DNA of 43,904 nucleotides from an uncultured Holophagaceae bacterium (GTDB lineage Bacteria > Acidobacteriota > Holophagae > Holophagales > Holophagaceae), in contig CAIMFT010000201.1 of NCBI GenBank assembly GCA_903840385.1, positions 1 through 43,904 of the forward strand, in the 5' to 3' direction. The notes below the pieces were generated by a model. That model did not search any database. It saw only the letters and a list, made by a program, of their open reading frames with translations, and was not told the DNA's origin. Both the position numbers and the translations under genes were made by a program. This document shows, piece by piece, positions 9,237 through 17,553 of the stretch; positions within the stretch are counted from its first letter, which is position 1, and each line of letters starts with the position of its first letter.

Positions 9237-9956
9237 ATGCCTGTGTCGTCCAACCCCCACCGCATCGGCCTCATCCCTGAGACCCCCTCCGCTCAGGGCG
9301 GGCGCCTGGGGCGGCACCTGCACTTCGACGAGCGCAGTCGTGCCTTCGGAGTCCCCCTGGCCAAGGGGGCCAAGGTGGTGACCCGGACCTGGGAGCGGAC
9401 CCTGGCCGCCTTTGATCAGGGCAAGCTGGGCTCCTGCACCGGGAATGGGGCGGTGGGCCTACTGTGCACTGCCCCCTTCCGGGAGAAGGGCCAGCGGTAT
9501 AACGAGACCCTGGCCCGCAAGGTCTACAGCCAAGCCAGTCAGCTGGACACCCTGGTGGGCCAGTGGCCCCCCCAGGACACGGGCTCCACCATCCTCGCCG
9601 CCATGAAGGCCCTCTGCGTGCTCGGCTACGCCAAGGGGTATCACTGGTGCTTCGGTCTGGACGATGTCCTGAAGACCCTGTCGAACCTTGGCCCGGTGGA
9701 GGTGGGGCTGAGCTGGTACGAGGGCTTCGACAAGCCCAATGCCAGCGGCCTGGTGAAGCTCCGTGGGGCCCCGCGGGGGGGCCACGCCTTCGAGCTGCTG
9801 GGGGTGGATGCCGAGCAGAAGCTGGTGTGGGCGATCAACTCCTGGGGTCCCGAGTGGGGTCTGAAGGGGCGCTTTGCCTTCTCCTGGGCCGACCTGGACC
9901 GCCTCCTCCACGAGCACGGCGAGGCGTCCACCATCACGCGGCAAATCGTGGAGTAA
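9237..9956 (+). CDS. Papain-like (C1 family) cysteine peptidase
   Basis: A 239-residue protein with the full papain-type catalytic set in order: Q61 (oxyanion hole) and C67 in 'DQGKLGSCTGNGA', H183 in 'GGHAFELLGVD', and N201 in 'INSWGPEWG'. Spacing and length fit the mature catalytic domain. There is no signal peptide and no recognisable inhibitory propeptide; only about 55 residues precede the catalytic Gln. It therefore probably acts in the cytoplasm or leaves by another route. GGAGG lies four bases before the ATG, and a TTGACA promoter candidate sits just upstream. It diverges from clpB, which may be coincidental. The substrate is unknown. Similar short bacterial C1A-like proteins are seen as stand-alone genes and in phages, but nothing around it suggests a prophage. 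Confidence 0.85.
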   Translation: MPVSSNPHRIGLIPETPSAQGGRLGRHLHFDERSRAFGVPLAKGAKVVTRTWERTLAAFDQGKLGSCTGNGAVGLLCTAPFREKGQRYNETLARKVYSQASQLDTLVGQWPPQDTGSTILAAMKALCVLGYAKGYHWCFGLDDVLKTLSNLGPVEVGLSWYEGFDKPNASGLVKLRGAPRGGHAFELLGVDAEQKLVWAINSWGPEWGLKGRFAFSWADLDRLLHEHGEASTITRQIVE

Positions 9957-9963
9957 GGGCTTT

Positions 9964-10124
9964 CACCACCAAGCCGCCAAGAGCGCCAAGGCAGGCACGG
10001 TTCCTTGACTGGAGCCGCCTGACCCGTAGCTGCGAGGGGCACTTTCGGCTGGGGCGGAGGCCGCCACGAGCGGACCCGAGGGGACCTTGCCATGCCTCTT
10101 GGCGTCCTTGGCGCCTTGGCGGTG
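9964..10124. repeat. Inverted-repeat element, family A, copy 1
   Basis: The left arm (9964-9991) and right arm (10097-10124) are inverted copies over 28 bases with about five differences. Each arm consists of three tandem GCCAAG units spaced about nine bases apart. About 105 bases of unrelated sequence lie between. The element fills the gap between the C1 peptidase and the ThrE-type gene. A second copy with the same arms is at 23191-23429. No coding function is apparent. Confidence 0.8.
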
Positions 10125-10160
10125 ATCTTTTCCCTTGCCCTGTCCCGCAAAAGCCCAGTG

Positions 10161-11396
10161 TCAGAGGGCGGTCCGGGGCTGCACCGCGGCCTGGGCCAGC
10201 AGCAGACCCATGAGGAGGGCGATGGTCACGAACAGGGCCTGGAAGGCCGTGTCCAGGCCCAGCACCAACTGGTTCTGGAGAATCAGGCCGAGGCCCCGGA
10301 AGCCCAGGCCTCCCGGCACCAGCACCATCAGGCCCGGGAGCATGGTCACCACCGAAGGTCGGCGGCGGAGCCGCGTGAAGAGGTTGCTGGCCACGCCCAG
10401 GGCCAGGGCACCCAGAGCGACGCCGAGCTGCGGACCCAGGAGGGCGGCCCCCTGGCGGGTGCCGTAGAAGGCCAAGGTGCAGGCCGCGAAGATCCATAGC
10501 AGGTCCGAAGTGCGGGCCTTGAAGATCACCATGAAGGCCCCGGCTGCCAACAGGAGGGTGGGTAGCAGGGTCCAGGCGGGCAGGGGGACGGGCACCCCCA
10601 GGAGGGCATGGGGCATCAGGGCGGTGGCGAAGCGCTGGCCCAGGGCCACCCCGAAGCCCAGAGAGAGGAAGGTCAGGCCGGCATCCATGAGGCGGGCCGT
10701 GCCGGCCACCAGGTTGCCCGTGGCCAGCTCATTCATGGCCAGCACCAGCCGGAGGCCCGGCACCAGGACGATGAGCCCCGCCAAGGTGAGGACCTGGGGC
10801 GACACGTGGTCGAAGCGGGCGGCAGCAGCCACCGCCAGGAAGCCCACCAGGGCTCCGGCCACGGGATAGACCAGGCGGGAGAGGCGGACCGAGCGGCCCA
10901 GCAGCAGCGCCGTGGTGCCAATGAGGGAGCCCAGGACCGCCGTGATGAGCATCTCGCGCCAGCCGCCCCCGAAGAACAGGGCCGCCGGGGCCGAGCCCAG
11001 GCCGAAACAGAGCACGGTGAGGGGCGTCCCCCAGCGGTCCGGGGCCGCCAGGATCGCGCGGATGCGGAGGCGGGCGTCGGCCACGCTCAGGCTGCCAGAG
11101 AGGAGGTCGTCCGTGGTCGCCTGCAGGTCCGACAGCTTGCCGAGGTCCACATCCCCCGAGGGGCTGCGCTGGATGAAGGTCCAGTGCCGGCCATCCTTCC
11201 CCAGGGAGGCGAAGAAGGCCGTGGGCAGGGCGAAGAACTGGCCGTCCAGGCCCAGGCGGGTGGAGATGCGGCTGAGGGCATCCTCGAAGCGGTGGGCGGG
11301 GATGCCCAGGGACTGGAAAGCCCGACCCAGCTCCAGGCAGAGGGAGATCTCCGGCGGCTCATCCGGCTGGGGTGGGTTGGTGGGCTGGGGGTCCAT
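10161..11396 (-). CDS. Threonine/serine exporter (ThrE) family membrane protein
   Basis: A 411-residue protein with a soluble N-terminal part (about 1-125) and about ten hydrophobic segments, matching the fused ThrE plus ThrE_2 architecture. The characteristic segments 'CLELGRAFQSLGIPAHR' and 'LATGNLVAGTARLMDAG' are visible. The second half repeats the membrane pattern ('MLPGLMVLVPGGLGFRG'). Characterised relatives export threonine and serine from the cytoplasm using the proton gradient; the substrate here is not proven. I start it at ATG 11394-11396. A longer frame reaches 11537 but adds a polar, low-complexity leader and overlaps the divergent DUF4160 gene. The gene is monocistronic, with repeat element A1 just beyond its stop. 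Confidence 0.85.
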   Translation of the reverse strand: MDPQPTNPPQPDEPPEISLCLELGRAFQSLGIPAHRFEDALSRISTRLGLDGQFFALPTAFFASLGKDGRHWTFIQRSPSGDVDLGKLSDLQATTDDLLSGSLSVADARLRIRAILAAPDRWGTPLTVLCFGLGSAPAALFFGGGWREMLITAVLGSLIGTTALLLGRSVRLSRLVYPVAGALVGFLAVAAAARFDHVSPQVLTLAGLIVLVPGLRLVLAMNELATGNLVAGTARLMDAGLTFLSLGFGVALGQRFATALMPHALLGVPVPLPAWTLLPTLLLAAGAFMVIFKARTSDLLWIFAACTLAFYGTRQGAALLGPQLGVALGALALGVASNLFTRLRRRPSVVTMLPGLMVLVPGGLGFRGLGLILQNQLVLGLDTAFQALFVTIALLMGLLLAQAAVQPRTAL

Positions 11397-11462
11397 GCCC
11401 CAGGGTAGCCTCGGAGCGGTCCGTGAGCAGGGCAGTGGTACATTTTGGTCGGGGGAGGCCCC

Positions 11463-11723
11463 ATGCCTGAGCTGGCTCGTTTCTTCGGGATCGTGGTGGT
11501 CATGCTGTATCGGGACCATGCCCCGCCCCACTTCCACGCCTTCTATGGGGAGGAGGAGTGGCGGGTTGGGATCCAGCCCATTCGGGTGCTGACGGGGGTT
11601 GGCAGCAGCAGGGTTCGTTCTCTACTATTGGAGTGGGCAGCACTGCACCAGGACGAGTTGCTGGCCGACTGGGTTCGTGCGCAGAATCGCGAACCCCTCC
11701 TCCCCATTGATCCCCTGGACTGA
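11463..11723 (+). CDS. DUF4160 protein
   Basis: An 86-residue protein with the DUF4160 signature 'MLYRDHAPPHFHAFYGEEE', including the conserved DH and HFHA histidines. I start it at ATG 11463, which has a GGGGGAGG ribosome site; an upstream in-frame GTG/ATG would swallow that site. The stop is three bases before the ATG of a DUF2442 gene. This tandem pair recurs in many genomes and is often suggested to be a toxin-antitoxin-like module, without firm biochemical proof that I know of. The function is therefore unassigned. A low-abundance, coupled two-protein unit is the safest reading. Confidence 0.85.
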   Translation: MPELARFFGIVVVMLYRDHAPPHFHAFYGEEEWRVGIQPIRVLTGVGSSRVRSLLLEWAALHQDELLADWVRAQNREPLLPIDPLD

Positions 11724-11726
11724 ACC

Positions 11727-11984
11727 ATGCACCGAATTCAGAGCCTAGAAATCCTCACTGACCATCGCCTGCGCCTACGCTTCGAGGACGGCTCTGCCGG
11801 TGTCCTCGACCTGGGCGCCGATATCCAGGCAGGGGGCGTGTTTGCGGCGCTGGGTGACCCAACGGTCTTTGGAGCCGCAACCCTGGAACACGGTGGCCGC
11901 ATCCTGGCCTGGCCCTGTGGCGTGGACCTCTGTGCCGATGCAATCTGGCTGGAACTCCACGGCAAGGACACCTCCGCCGCCTGA
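11727..11984 (+). CDS. DUF2442 protein
   Basis: An 85-residue protein with the typical DUF2442 layout: 'LRLRFEDGSAGVLDLG' near the N-terminus and 'GGRILAWPCGVDLCADAIW' near the C-terminus. It probably folds as a small beta-rich domain. It follows the DUF4160 gene after only three bases, so the two are surely co-translated. Its stop (11982-11984) touches the stop of the convergent oxidoreductase gene, so the two transcripts must overlap at their 3' ends. It would be the partner, possibly the antidote, if the pair is a toxin-antitoxin system. That is inference from pairing alone. Confidence 0.85.
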   Translation: MHRIQSLEILTDHRLRLRFEDGSAGVLDLGADIQAGGVFAALGDPTVFGAATLEHGGRILAWPCGVDLCADAIWLELHGKDTSAA

Positions 11985-13076
11985 TTATCTAGCCACTTCC
12001 TCCGCCAGGGTGAGGCAGGCCGTGAGGCCCGGGGACTCGATGCCGAAGAGGTTCACCAGGCCCGGCACGCCGTGGGCGGCTTCGCGCTGGATGAGGAAGT
12101 CCGGGGCGGGCTCGCCGGGGCCATGGAGCTTGGGCCGGATGCCAGCATAGGCCGGCTGCAGGGCGCCCTCGGCCAGGTCGGGCCAGTAGGTGCGGATGGC
12201 AGCGTAGAAGCCGTCGGCCCGGCGGGGGTCCACGCCGTAGTCCTCCCGGTCGAGCCACTCCACATCCGGGCCGAACCGGGCCTGACCCCCCAGGTCCAGG
12301 GTGAGGTGTACCCCGAGGCCCCCATGGGAGGGGACCGGGTAGACCAGGCGGGAGAAGGGCGCCGGGCCGGACAGGCTGTAGTAGTTCCCCTTGGCCAGGT
12401 GCAGGTCCGGCACGCTGCCGGGGGTGCTGCCCTCAAAGCCTCGGGCCACGGCCTGCGCGCCGAGGCCGGCGGCGTTGAAGACCTGATCGGCCAGCAGGGT
12501 CATGGGCTCGGCACCGCCGACCCGGACCTCCAGCCCCGCCGCCGTGGCCTGGCCGCCCAGGACCGGGCTCTTCAGGACCACCGCCGCGCCGTGGGCCTCA
12601 GCCTCCAGCCGGAGGGCGCGCATGAGGCCGTGGCTGTCGATGATGCCCGTGCTGGGGGAGAGCAGGGCGGCGGTGCAGCGCAGGCGTGGCTCCAGGATCC
12701 GGGCCTCGGCCGCTTCCAGCCACTGGAGGTCCGCCACGCCGTTGGCCAGCGCCTGGGCTTGGATGCCTGCCAGGTTTCCTGCCTCCGCTTCGTCCGTGGC
12801 CACGATGAGCTTGCCGCAGCGTCGGTGGGCCACGCCATGCGCCGCGCAGAAGGCGTAGAGGGACCGGTTCCCGGCCACGCAGAGGCGGGCCTTGAGCGAC
12901 CCGGTGGGGTAGTAGATGCCCGCATGGATGACCTCGCTGTTGCGGCTGCTGATGCCCGTGCCGATGCGGTCCTCCGCCTCCAGCACCACCACCTCGCAGC
13001 CCCGCAGAGCCAGGGCCCGGGCCAGAGCCAAGCCCACCACCCCCGCCCCGATCACCACACAGTCGACCCGTTCCAT
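11985..13076 (-). CDS. FAD-dependent oxidoreductase, L-2-hydroxyglutarate oxidase-like
   Basis: A 363-residue DAO-superfamily flavoprotein. The N-terminal Rossmann motif GAGVVG (10-15) binds FAD, with the ribose-binding Glu in 'VVVLEAE' just after. The block '[11 protein letters not shown]' followed by 'TGSLKARLC' and 'CGKLIVAT' is characteristic of the L2HGDH/LhgO group. That group oxidises L-2-hydroxyglutarate to 2-oxoglutarate, feeding electrons to oxygen or quinone. The C-terminal '[13 protein letters not shown]' closes the FAD site. Many homologues have other 2-hydroxy-acid or amine substrates, so the exact substrate is open. It is a single gene, convergent with DUF2442 and separated from mutS by a repeat element. 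Confidence 0.82.
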   Translation of the reverse strand: MERVDCVVIGAGVVGLALARALALRGCEVVVLEAEDRIGTGISSRNSEVIHAGIYYPTGSLKARLCVAGNRSLYAFCAAHGVAHRRCGKLIVATDEAEAGNLAGIQAQALANGVADLQWLEAAEARILEPRLRCTAALLSPSTGIIDSHGLMRALRLEAEAHGAAVVLKSPVLGGQATAAGLEVRVGGAEPMTLLADQVFNAAGLGAQAVARGFEGSTPGSVPDLHLAKGNYYSLSGPAPFSRLVYPVPSHGGLGVHLTLDLGGQARFGPDVEWLDREDYGVDPRRADGFYAAIRTYWPDLAEGALQPAYAGIRPKLHGPGEPAPDFLIQREAAHGVPGLVNLFGIESPGLTACLTLAEEVAR

Positions 13077-13115
13077 GTCTTTATCCTACGCATGACCCAC
13101 TGAAACTTCTGGGAT

Positions 13116-13228
13116 CCACAGATTGCACAGATTGCACAGATTCACAGAGAATAAGCGCTTGGTCGGACCTAGGGCTGGCTCCTCCGGGTTGGCCCTCGGC
13201 CAATCTGCGTAATCTGCGTAATCTGTGG
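13116..13228. repeat. Inverted-repeat element, family B
   Basis: The left arm (13116-13142) and right arm (13202-13228) are inverted copies over 27 bases with about four differences. Each arm is three tandem CAGATT units with a 9-base period. The interior is about 59 bases. The element sits between the starts of the oxidoreductase gene and mutS. Its sequence family differs from element A, but the architecture is the same. Confidence 0.82.
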
Positions 13229-13283
13229 TTCTAGTTCTTGTTCTTGTGCAGTCTTGCCGGGTTCTCCGAATCTCACGGTTTCC

Positions 13284-15803
13284 ATGTCCACTCCGATGAT
13301 GCAGCAGATTGCGGGCCTCAAGCGCGAGGCGGGCGATGCCATTCTGCTGACGCGCATGGGGGACTTCTACGAGCTCATCGGGGAGGATGCGGTGCGGGCG
13401 GCGCCGGTGCTCGAGATCGCCCTCACCATGCGGGGCAAGGGCACAGTGGGGGAGACGCCCATGTGCGGGGTGCCTCACTTCGCCCTGGAGTCCTACCTGC
13501 CCAAGCTGCTGGCGGCGGGCTTTTCCGCCGCCATCGCCGAGCCCACCGCCAAGGCCGAGGAGGTCAAGGGCCTGCTACCTCGCGCCATCAAGCGCATCAT
13601 CACCCCCGGCACTTGGCTGGACGACGATGCCCGCTGGCTCTGCGCCATGCACCGGGTGGCCGGCACCTGGGGCCTGGCCCTGCTGCAACTGGCCTCGGGC
13701 GCCCTGCGGGTGATTCCCGGTGAGGGGGAAGAGGCTCTCGCCGCTACCCTGGAGCGGCTCGGCCCCCAGGAGCTGATCCTGGCGGAGGGCGCCCCCGACC
13801 TGCCTGACCTGGAGGCCGCCCGCACCCGTCTCCCGGCTTGGCGCTTCGAGGCCTCCCGCGCCCGGCAGCAGGTGCTGGCCTTCTTTGGCTGGCAGCACCT
13901 GGAGGGCGTGGGCCTGGATCCCCATCCCGCAGCCCTGGGGGCCCTGGCGGCGCTCCTCGACCATGTGGAGGCCACCCAGAAGGGCCGCCCGGCCCACCTG
14001 CAGGGCGTGGCCCTGGAGCTGGGTGCCGCCGGCCCCCTGCTGGACGCCACCGGCGCTCGCCACCTGGAGGTGCTGGCCAACGGGCTGGACGGCGGTCGGA
14101 GTGGCTCGCTGCTGGCCCTGCTGGACCAGTGCCGCACCCGCATGGGCTCCCGCCTCATGAAGGCCTGGCTGGAGCAGCCCCTGCGGGATGCCGCTGCCCT
14201 GGAGGGCCGCTGGTCCCAGGTGGCGTGGCTGACGGAGGACCGGCGGCGCACACCCATCCAGGCCCTGCTGACCCAGGTGCCGGACCTCAACCGCCTGCTG
14301 GGCCGCGTGGCTTTGGGCCTCGCCAACCCGCCGGAGCTGGCCCAGCTGCGCGAGGGCCTGGCCGTCCTCCAGCTGCTGCCGACCCGTATCCAGGACGAGG
14401 GCTGGGCCACTGAAGTGGCAGACCTTGGCCTGTGGTCTGCTGCCACGCCCCTCTGCGGCGCCCTGCTAGCGGAGCTGCAGCGGTGCCTTGCCGATGCCCC
14501 GCCCCTGGACGCCGAGAAGGGTGGCAGCATCCGGGAAGGCGTGGACCCCGAGCTGGACGAAGTGCGCCGCCTGGCCCGGGACGCCCGCCAGGTGATGCTG
14601 GAGCTGGAGGAAGAAGAGCGCCGCCTGAGCGGCATCCAGAGCCTGAAGATCAAGTACAACCGGGTGTTCGGCTACTACTTCGAGATCACCAAATCGAACC
14701 TGGGCGCCGTGCCTGCCCACTTCCTGCGCAAGCAGACCCTGGCCAATGCCGAGCGCTTCACCACCGAGCGCCTGGTGGCCTTCGAGCAGCGCCTGCTCAG
14801 CGCGGAGAGCGACCAGGTCCGCCTGGAGGCCACCCAGCTACAGCGCCTGCTGGCCCTCGTGGTGGCCCATCGGGCGGATCTGCTGGCTCTGGCCCAGGCC
14901 GTGGCCACGCTGGATGCCCTGGCAGCGCTGGCGGAGCGGGCCCGCCTCTCGGCCTGGACCCGGCCCGAGCTGGGCGAGGACCGGGAGCTGACCCTGGCCT
15001 CGGCCCGCCACCCCATGCTGGAGGCCCGCCTCGGCCGGGAGTGCATCCCCAACGACCTGCAGTTCAGTGCCACCCAGCCCATGGCCGTGGTGACGGGCCC
15101 CAACATGGGCGGCAAGTCCACCTTCCTGCGCACCTCAGCCCTGCTGGTGGTGCTGGCCCAGACGGGCTCCTTCGTGCCCGCCGAGCTCATGCGCTTCGGC
15201 CTCGTGGACCGCATCTTCACCCGCATCGGCGCCTCGGATCAGCTGGCCAAGGGGCAGTCCACCTTCATGGTGGAGATGACCGAGACGGCACGGATCCTCA
15301 ACCAGACGACGTCGGTCAGCCTGGTGATCCTGGATGAGATCGGTCGCGGCACCAGCACCCGGGATGGCCTGGCCCTGGCGGAGGCCATCGCCCTGTTCCT
15401 GCGGGACCTCAAGGGCGGCGCGCCGCGCACCCTGTTCGCCACGCACTACTTCGAGATGACCAAGCTGGCGGAGGACGCGCGCATCCAGAACCTCCACGTG
15501 GAGGTCCAGGAGTGGGAGGAGCAGCTGCACTTCCTCCATCGCGTGGCACCGGGCCCTGCGGATCGCAGCTACGGCATCCAGGTGGCGCGGCTGGCGGGCC
15601 TGCCCAAGTCCGTCATCCAGAAGGCCCAGCGGCTGCTGGCCCAGGCCCCGGAAGCCCCGCCCCGGGCCCCCATGGCCTCGCAGCCCGTCCTGCCCATGTT
15701 CGAGGTTGAGCCCGACAGCCTGCGAGCCGAGCTGGAGGCCCTGGACCTGAACCGGATGACACCCCTGGAGGCCCTCAACTGGATCGCCGGCAAGCGGTCA
15801 TGA
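13284..15803 (+). CDS. mutS: DNA mismatch repair protein MutS
   Basis: Recognises mispaired and looped bases and starts methyl-independent or strand-directed mismatch repair. The ATG at 13284 opens the conserved 'TPMMQQ' block and gives 839 residues; a TTG at 13254 would add ten residues and is less likely. The mismatch-wedge FYE (28-30 in 'RMGDFYEL') is intact. Connector, lever and clamp regions follow. The ABC-type ATPase has Walker A GPNMGGKST (about 605-613), the ordered loop 'STFMVEMTE', Walker B 'VILDEIGRGTST' and 'THYFEM'; the last is THYHEL in many homologues. The short C-terminal tail suggests a MutS1 protein of normal size. mutL is not in the window. Its last codons overlap the next gene by 4 nt. 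Confidence 0.96.
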   Translation: MSTPMMQQIAGLKREAGDAILLTRMGDFYELIGEDAVRAAPVLEIALTMRGKGTVGETPMCGVPHFALESYLPKLLAAGFSAAIAEPTAKAEEVKGLLPRAIKRIITPGTWLDDDARWLCAMHRVAGTWGLALLQLASGALRVIPGEGEEALAATLERLGPQELILAEGAPDLPDLEAARTRLPAWRFEASRARQQVLAFFGWQHLEGVGLDPHPAALGALAALLDHVEATQKGRPAHLQGVALELGAAGPLLDATGARHLEVLANGLDGGRSGSLLALLDQCRTRMGSRLMKAWLEQPLRDAAALEGRWSQVAWLTEDRRRTPIQALLTQVPDLNRLLGRVALGLANPPELAQLREGLAVLQLLPTRIQDEGWATEVADLGLWSAATPLCGALLAELQRCLADAPPLDAEKGGSIREGVDPELDEVRRLARDARQVMLELEEEERRLSGIQSLKIKYNRVFGYYFEITKSNLGAVPAHFLRKQTLANAERFTTERLVAFEQRLLSAESDQVRLEATQLQRLLALVVAHRADLLALAQAVATLDALAALAERARLSAWTRPELGEDRELTLASARHPMLEARLGRECIPNDLQFSATQPMAVVTGPNMGGKSTFLRTSALLVVLAQTGSFVPAELMRFGLVDRIFTRIGASDQLAKGQSTFMVEMTETARILNQTTSVSLVILDEIGRGTSTRDGLALAEAIALFLRDLKGGAPRTLFATHYFEMTKLAEDARIQNLHVEVQEWEEQLHFLHRVAPGPADRSYGIQVARLAGLPKSVIQKAQRLLAQAPEAPPRAPMASQPVLPMFEVEPDSLRAELEALDLNRMTPLEALNWIAGKRS

Positions 15804-16276
15804 GCGCGCCCCACCAGCCTATGCGGCGCCGGGAGCGCGAACTGGGTCCGGAGGAGGCCTGGGCCCTTCTCGCCAAAGCTGAGTTCGGGATTCTCGCGAC
15901 GGTGGGCTGGGATGGCTGGCCCTATGCGGTGCCCGTGAACCATGTGCTCGTGGACGGGGCGCTGCTCATCCACTCGGCCACCGAGGGGCACAAGCTGGAT
16001 AACTTGGCGGGCGACACGCGGGTTTCCTACTGCGTGGTCACCCAGGCCGAGGTGCTGCCGGAGGAGCTCTCCACCCGCTACGAGAGCGCCATCGTCTTCG
16101 GCCGGGCCACCCAGGTCCAGGACCAAGCGGCCCGGGTCGCCGCCCTCCAGGCCATCGGCCAGCGCTTCGCGGCGCAGCACCCTGACCAGGTACGGGAGGG
16201 CATCGAGAAGAACCTGGCCCGCGTCACGGTCTTCCGCATCGAGATCGAGCGCGTGACCGGCAAGGCCCGGCGCTGA
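15800..16276 (+). CDS. Pyridoxamine 5'-phosphate oxidase-like flavin-binding protein (NimA type)
   Basis: A 158-residue split-barrel protein. 'RRERELGPEEAWALLAKAEFGILATVGWDGWPYAVPVNH' as a whole follows the pattern of the NimA/5-nitroimidazole-resistance branch of the PNPOx superfamily, seen in pieces such as 'ILATVGWDGWPY' and 'ESAIVFGRA'. Members bind FMN or haem; their physiological reactions are often unknown. Its ATG overlaps the mutS stop (ATGA), so the two are translationally coupled. That coupling is odd, since nothing links the family to mismatch repair. The stop is followed by a 184-bp spacer in which I see no clear terminator. Confidence 0.83.
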   Translation: MSAPHQPMRRRERELGPEEAWALLAKAEFGILATVGWDGWPYAVPVNHVLVDGALLIHSATEGHKLDNLAGDTRVSYCVVTQAEVLPEELSTRYESAIVFGRATQVQDQAARVAALQAIGQRFAAQHPDQVREGIEKNLARVTVFRIEIERVTGKARR

Positions 16277-16460
16277 GTTGCTTGGCCGTTCTTGTTGTCA
16301 CCGCTGGGAACAGCCGGGAGGGGCGGGGCTGAAGGGCAACAACGCTTGATGAGACTCTCTGCAGATGATTGCGGCGATTTCAGTCATGGGTTGAGGCTTG
16401 GCCCGCACCGGCCCGCCTGCCTGAAATTTGGGTGGTGGCCCCTTTGTTGGGGAATTGGGA

Positions 16461-17474
16461 TCAGAAGGCCACCCTCAGCTGCCGCAGCTGAGCCATGAGG
16501 GCCACGGGCGTGGTGTAGGTGAGGCCATGCAGGCCCAGCTTCGTGGCGGCCTCGGCAAAGGGGGCCAGGTCATCGATGTAGACGCAGGCCTCCGGGGGCA
16601 GCCCCAGCTTCGCCACGGCGTCCTGGTAGATCCGGGGCTCCGGCTTGAGGACGCCGACCTCGTAGGACAGGGTGATCGTGTCGTAGAGGGGAAACACCGG
16701 GGTGGTGCGGATGCCGTGCTCGAAGTGCCAGGGGTTGGTGTTGGAGAGCAGGCCGATGCGGTAGGCGGGCTTGAGCCTCCGGATCAGCTCCAGGGTGCTG
16801 TCGATGGGGGTGAAGTGGCCCGTGAAGATGGGCAGGAACTCGGCCTCGGTCAGGTCTCGGCCGCAGAGGGCGGACACGCCGGCAAGGAAGGCCTGCGAGT
16901 CGATGCGCCCCGCCTCGTAGTCCTCGCTCAGAGAAGCATCGTCGTAGACGGCCTGCTTCAGGGCTTCCGTGGAACGGCCGGTAAGCTGGGCCAGGCCCGC
17001 CAGGATGCGGCCGTTGTCGAAGCGGTACTGCACATTGCCAAAGTCAAAGATGATGGCCTGGATGGGCGGCGGTTCGGTGTCCCGGGGCAGGAAGGGGACA
17101 TAGTCCTGGTCGGCCCGGGTGATGTGCTCCAGGTACCAGTGCTTGAGGAAGTCCAGGGTCTCGCTGAGCAGGCGGGGATCGGTCGGGTCGTAGGTGCTGT
17201 CCAGGTCGATGAGGCGGGCGGTGAAGGTGGCATGCAGGGCCTGGTGCTCTGCCAGGCGGGGATAGGCGAACTCCTTAAGGTAGGCCTCCTCCGTGCTGAA
17301 GTGCACCCGGACGTACTCACAGAGGCGCTGGAAGATGCCCGCCACGGTGGCTGCATCCCGGCGCTCCCCCACCAGGTCGATGAGGTCGTTGAGCAGATCC
17401 AGGAGCACCTTGTGCTGGGCGTCGATGTCTCGGAAGCCGATGTTGTAGCGGTCTTTCCACTGGATATGAGCCAT
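16461..17474 (-). CDS. Hemerythrin-HAD phosphatase fusion protein
   Basis: A 337-residue, two-domain protein. Residues 1-130 are a bacteriohemerythrin with all seven di-iron ligands in place: H21, H58 and E62 (HxxxE), H77 and H81 (HxxxH), H117 and D122 (HxxxxD). Residues about 137-337 are a HAD-IA hydrolase: motif I 'FDFGNV' with nucleophile D144, motif II Ser-Asn ('LLSNTN'), motif III Lys ('KPEPRIY') and motif IV 'YIDD'. The second Asp of motif I is Gly, as in the E. coli sugar-phosphatase YihX. There is no signal peptide, so it is cytoplasmic. I infer that oxygen or redox binding at the iron site might control the phosphatase. It stands alone between a convergent PNPOx gene and an ABC operon. 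Confidence 0.9.
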   Translation of the reverse strand: MAHIQWKDRYNIGFRDIDAQHKVLLDLLNDLIDLVGERRDAATVAGIFQRLCEYVRVHFSTEEAYLKEFAYPRLAEHQALHATFTARLIDLDSTYDPTDPRLLSETLDFLKHWYLEHITRADQDYVPFLPRDTEPPPIQAIIFDFGNVQYRFDNGRILAGLAQLTGRSTEALKQAVYDDASLSEDYEAGRIDSQAFLAGVSALCGRDLTEAEFLPIFTGHFTPIDSTLELIRRLKPAYRIGLLSNTNPWHFEHGIRTTPVFPLYDTITLSYEVGVLKPEPRIYQDAVAKLGLPPEACVYIDDLAPFAEAATKLGLHGLTYTTPVALMAQLRQLRVAF

Positions 17475-17553
17475 GGGTGCATCCCGTTTCGCTGTTCATC
17501 GGCAGGCTTGGGCCGCCAAGCAAGTCCCGTCGGCGGTGCGATCCGCGCGAGGT

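Noticed and set aside
10608..11408. Gly/Gln/Glu-rich plus-strand frame opposite the ThrE-type gene
   Set aside because: Antisense frame with no motif. The minus strand shows regular membrane helices and ThrE landmarks.
9964..13228. CRISPR array from the short repeated units
   Set aside because: The units are 6-9 bases in inverted arms of three, with no 25-35 base repeats, no unique spacers of even length and no cas genes.
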